A stretch of 9,637 bases of DNA, taken from Bryobacteraceae bacterium. GTDB lineage: Bacteria; Acidobacteriota; Terriglobia; Bryobacterales; Bryobacteraceae. The position numbers and the translations under genes are program-made. Under the pieces are notes generated by a model, which was not told where the DNA came from, searched no databases, and saw only the letters and a list, made by a program, of their open reading frames with translations. Shown piece by piece: positions 7,317 through 9,637 of this stretch. The stretch lies in assembly GCA_025350445.1 (NCBI GenBank), contig JANXXV010000784.1, positions 1 to 9,637 on the forward strand. The letters are read 5' to 3'. How positions within the stretch are numbered: position 1 is the first letter of the stretch; every line of letters begins with the position of its first letter.

Positions 7317-7787
7317 ATGGACGATCTCAAGAAGAAGCTCCAAGACGAGATTACAGCGCTCGAGTACGAATTGCGAAACGAGCTTCCGAAAGAAATTCTG
7401 AAAGCGCGGGCGCATGGCGATCTCAAGGAAAACGCGGAGTTTCACGCGGCCAAGGAACGGCAGCGCTTCGTGGATGTCCGGTTAAGCCAGTTGATCAGCC
7501 GGCTGGCCGAATACTCGATGATCGATTTCAGCAAGATTCCCCGCGACCGGGTTGGATTGGGATCGACGGTTCTGGTGCTGGATATGGACAAGGATGAACA
7601 GGTCACCTACAAATTGGTGACGAGCGAGGAGACCGACGTCTCGAACGGGCTGATTTCCACCGGCTCCCCGATCGGACGGGGCTTGCTTGGCAAACGGGTG
7701 GGCGACGAAGTGAAATTCCCCAGCCCTGGCGGCATGCGCCAGATGGAGATCCTGAAGTTCACCACTATTCACGACACCGTTTCGTGA
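7317..7787 (+). CDS. greA: Transcription elongation factor GreA
   Basis: This 156-residue cytoplasmic protein rescues backtracked RNA polymerase by stimulating cleavage of the 3' end of the transcript. Residues 1-~75 form the coiled-coil arm that enters the secondary channel, with the family signature GDLKENAEFHAAKE. Asp35 and Glu38 correspond to the acidic tip residues Asp41 and Glu44 of the E. coli protein. Residues ~80-152 form the FKBP-like C-terminal domain (LISTGSPIGRGLLGKRVGD). It is about as long as the E. coli protein but starts six residues later, so the usual first turn is slightly trimmed. There is no ATG, GTG or TTG in frame just upstream, so the start is well fixed. GAGGGG at 7296-7301 is a rather distant ribosome binding site. 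It leads a cluster with the next two genes, four bases before the second. Confidence 0.95.
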   Translation: MDDLKKKLQDEITALEYELRNELPKEILKARAHGDLKENAEFHAAKERQRFVDVRLSQLISRLAEYSMIDFSKIPRDRVGLGSTVLVLDMDKDEQVTYKLVTSEETDVSNGLISTGSPIGRGLLGKRVGDEVKFPSPGGMRQMEILKFTTIHDTVS

Positions 7788-7791
7788 TTCT

Positions 7792-8421
7792 ATGACTATC
7801 ACGCGTGTTATCGGGACGTCTTGCAACAAAGTCATTGTGCTGATCGTGCGCATGCTTGCGCTCTCGAAGATCCATCCGAACGTTTTGACGTTCATTGGAT
7901 TGCTGATCAACATTGTGGCGGCGGTGCTGCTGGCGGCCGGGCAGTTCCGGGCGGCGGGATTCGTAATTCTGGGCGCGGCCATCTTCGACATGGTGGACGG
8001 GCGGGTGGCGCGCGAGACAAACCAGGTGACGCGCTTCGGCGGATTCTTCGATTCGGTCCTGGACCGTTATTCGGATCTGGCGCTGCTGATGGGCCTGCTG
8101 GTTTATTACGGCAATATCAACCGGTCTTTATACGTGGTGCTGACGGCGATTGTAATGACGGCATCGGTGATGGTGAGCTACACGCGGGCTCGTGCGGAAA
8201 ACACTATTCCGATGTGCAAGGTGGGATTCATGGAGCGTCCGGAGCGCGTGGTGCTGCTAATCATCGGTGCGTTGTTCGACCGTATGGCGCCGGTGCTTTG
8301 GGTGATCGCCGTAATGGGGAATCTGACGGTGATTCACCGCATGTTGTTCACCTGGCAGGAGACCAAGCGACTGGAAGACGCGCAGCTTCGCGCGGCTCCG
8401 AGCTTGAAACTCGACCGTTAA
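7792..8421 (+). CDS. CDP-alcohol phosphatidyltransferase family membrane protein
   Basis: This 209-residue integral membrane enzyme moves a phosphatidyl-type group from a CDP-activated donor to an alcohol, releasing CMP. It carries the complete family motif D-x2-DG-x2-AR-x8-G-x3-D-x3-D: Asp66, Asp69, Gly70, Ala73, Arg74, Gly83, Asp87 and Asp91. Hydrophobic stretches at about 31-50, 54-65, 94-108, 112-130, 152-164 and 167-182 fit the usual six helices. The acceptor alcohol cannot be read directly. The FMERPERVVLL segment (about 146-156) recalls inositol-phosphate-using members, so a phosphatidylinositol-phosphate synthase-like enzyme is possible; PgsA-like glycerol-phosphate transfer is the alternative. 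It begins four bases after greA stops with no clear ribosome binding site, and ends two bases before the aminotransferase, so co-expression is likely. Confidence 0.9.
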   Translation: MTITRVIGTSCNKVIVLIVRMLALSKIHPNVLTFIGLLINIVAAVLLAAGQFRAAGFVILGAAIFDMVDGRVARETNQVTRFGGFFDSVLDRYSDLALLMGLLVYYGNINRSLYVVLTAIVMTASVMVSYTRARAENTIPMCKVGFMERPERVVLLIIGALFDRMAPVLWVIAVMGNLTVIHRMLFTWQETKRLEDAQLRAAPSLKLDR

Positions 8422-8423
8422 GC

Positions 8424-9554
8424 ATGGCCGGCGACAGACACGTTCCGCTGCTCGATCTTCGAGCACAATACATCACGATTCGAGGCGAAGTACAGGCCGC
8501 GGTGAATCGCGTGCTGGAATCGCAGTACTTCATTCTTGGCGACGAAGTGCAGAAGCTGGAACAGGCGATTGCGCATTACTCGAATGCGCGCTATGGGGTG
8601 GGCTGCGCTTCCGGTTCGGACGCGTTAACACTGGCGATGATGGCGCTGGGCATTCAGCCCGGCGACGAGGTGGTAACGGTTTCGTTTACCTTCTTCGCGA
8701 CGGCGGGATCGATCCATTTACTGGGGGCGTTGCCGGTATTCGTGGACGTCGACGAACAGACGTTCAACATGGATACGGCGCAGTTGGCCGAAGTCTTGAA
8801 GAAGCGGTCCAAAGTGCGCGCGATCATGCCGGTCCACCTCTTCGGGGGATGCGCCGACATGGATCCGATTCTGGCGCTGGCCAAAGAGCACGGCGTGGCT
8901 GTGATTGAAGATGCGGCACAGGCGATCGGCGCAGAATATAACGGCCGGCGCGCGGGGAGCTTGGGCGGCGTGGGCTGCTTCAGCTTCTTTCCCAGTAAGA
9001 ACCTGGGCGGCTTCGGCGACGGCGGCATGTTAACAACCGATGACGAGGCGCTGGCCGGCAAGTTGCAGGTGCTGCGCATGCACGGGCGCACGGGCAAGTA
9101 CATTCACGACGTGGTTGGGGTGAATTCGCGGCTGGACGCATTGCAGGCGGCGATACTCAGCGTGAAACTGAGTCACTTGGATAAGTGGACCGAAGGCCGG
9201 CGGAAGAACGCCGATCTCTATCGGGAACTATTGAGCGGGGTTCCCGTCATCCCGCCGGTGCCCGCCGCCTATCAGACCCGGCATATCTACAATCAGTTCG
9301 TGATCAGGTGCCCCCGGCGCGATGAGTTACAGGCGTTCCTGCGCGGGCAGGGCGTGGGCAGCGAGGTGTACTATCCACTGCCGCTTCATTTGCAGAGGTG
9401 CTTTGCATCGCTCGGATACAGCGCGGGTGATTTCCCGATAAGCGAGAGACTGTCCGGTGAGGTGCTGGCGCTACCGATCCATTCGGAGTTATCGCGCGAA
9501 GATATTGAGTACCTCTGCGAGAGAATCCGCAGATTCTACTTAGATGTTCTTTAA
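8424..9554 (+). CDS. DegT/DnrJ/EryC1 family PLP-dependent sugar aminotransferase
   Basis: This 376-residue cytoplasmic enzyme probably transfers an amino group, usually from glutamate, to a keto group on a nucleotide-linked sugar used for surface polysaccharide or glycolipid. The family pattern is clear: PLLDLRAQY at the N-terminus, GCASGSDAL (about 60-68) for cofactor phosphate, PVHLFG (136-141), IEDAAQAIGAEY (161-172) with Asp163 to pair with the pyridine nitrogen, FSFFPSKNLGGFGDGG (186-201) with Lys192 as the Schiff-base lysine, and NSRLDALQAAIL (234-245). Length is normal for the family. The ATG at 8424 is two bases after the preceding stop and gives the canonical N-terminus. The frame is open for 201 more codons upstream, but those lie over the phosphatidyltransferase gene and read as nonsense. 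The exact sugar cannot be told; QdtB/FdtB/WecE-like roles are all possible. Its TAA overlaps a minus-strand TAA at 9553-9551. Confidence 0.93.
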   Translation: MAGDRHVPLLDLRAQYITIRGEVQAAVNRVLESQYFILGDEVQKLEQAIAHYSNARYGVGCASGSDALTLAMMALGIQPGDEVVTVSFTFFATAGSIHLLGALPVFVDVDEQTFNMDTAQLAEVLKKRSKVRAIMPVHLFGGCADMDPILALAKEHGVAVIEDAAQAIGAEYNGRRAGSLGGVGCFSFFPSKNLGGFGDGGMLTTDDEALAGKLQVLRMHGRTGKYIHDVVGVNSRLDALQAAILSVKLSHLDKWTEGRRKNADLYRELLSGVPVIPPVPAAYQTRHIYNQFVIRCPRRDELQAFLRGQGVGSEVYYPLPLHLQRCFASLGYSAGDFPISERLSGEVLALPIHSELSREDIEYLCERIRRFYLDVL

Positions 9555-9637
9555 CCTAAATCCGGCAGTTCGAACTCTGCGGATCGTTCCAAGTCGCTGA
9601 GACGCCTCGGAATTTCAACTGCTTCGCAGTTCACCAT
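9551..9637 (-). CDS. Possible C-terminal end of a convergent gene (runs off window)
   Basis: On the minus strand a frame open from the right edge encodes about 28 residues, including VEIPRRLSDLERSAEF, and stops with TAA at 9553-9551. That stop shares the TTAA (9551-9554) with the stop of the aminotransferase. The charged residue mix looks like a normal protein end, but 28 codons is too short to prove coding, and the stretch includes a 6-bp hairpin (9617-9631). It may be simple intergenic DNA. Confidence 0.25.
   Translation of the reverse strand: MVNCEAVEIPRRLSDLERSAEFELPDLG
9617..9631. repeat. Small perfect hairpin
   Basis: AACTGC and GCAGTT form a 6-bp perfect stem around a TTC loop, downstream of the aminotransferase. 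No T run follows in the visible sequence, so it is a weak candidate for a transcript-end structure. It overlaps the possible end of a convergent gene. Confidence 0.3.

Noticed and set aside
7253..7597. 114-codon plus-strand open frame over greA
   Set aside because: Out of frame with greA, which is unmistakable, and its product is a Gly/Arg-rich shadow.
7821..8423. 201-codon in-frame extension ahead of the aminotransferase, suggesting a longer or fused protein
   Set aside because: It overlaps the well-supported phosphatidyltransferase gene in another frame and its Gly/Arg/Ala-rich translation has no domain. The family N-terminus (PLLDLRAQY) begins right after the ATG at 8424.

Overview
The window looks like chromosomal DNA from a GC-rich acidobacterium, most likely of the Solibacter/Bryobacter group. 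The main clue is the last ~240 residues of the first large protease. They carry the hallmarks of the Solibacter-type C-terminal domain (TIGR03437): VVNAAS near the start, a YGKGLS segment, QVNVQIPWE, IYMNGLGPVD and VGLYQLNIVVPADAPSG. A protein of the 'NGAK...SSQNSLKHGL' type, which I recall as common in acidobacterial genomes, points the same way. The lineage is inferred from memory of these families, not from a search.

Layout. (1) Positions 1-559, minus strand: a small unrecognised gene is coupled through a GTGA overlap to the start of a terminase-like ATPase with a Walker A motif, which runs off the left edge. (2) Positions 560-902: intergenic DNA with a 67-base imperfect inverted repeat and, at its right end, a good ribosome binding site. 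(3) Positions 903-1604, plus strand: the KHGL-type protein of unknown function, whose coding strand is unusually rich in A and C and poor in G. (4) Positions 1601-7240, plus strand: two tandem secreted subtilisin-family (S8) proteases with intact Asp/His/Asn/Ser residues and an inserted PA domain. They are clearly paralogues. Only the first carries the Solibacter-type C-terminal domain; the second stops just where that domain would begin. (5) Positions 7317-9554, plus strand: a tight three-gene cluster of greA (transcript cleavage factor), a CDP-alcohol phosphatidyltransferase and a PLP-dependent DegT/DnrJ/EryC1 sugar aminotransferase. A perfect TATAAT lies just ahead of greA. (6) Positions 9555-9637: a short tail that may hold the end of a convergent minus-strand gene.

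How the parts relate. The two proteases are probably exported together and degrade or process extracellular protein. The greA cluster combines a transcription housekeeping gene with two genes that plausibly serve phospholipid and surface-sugar synthesis. The left end (1-~1430) differs from the rest in strand composition and gene content. It resembles phage-derived DNA: a terminase-like ATPase next to a KHGL-type protein, with no other phage gene visible. That left block is the part most worth following up. I see no CRISPR array, tRNA, rRNA, recognisable insertion sequence or known defence system.
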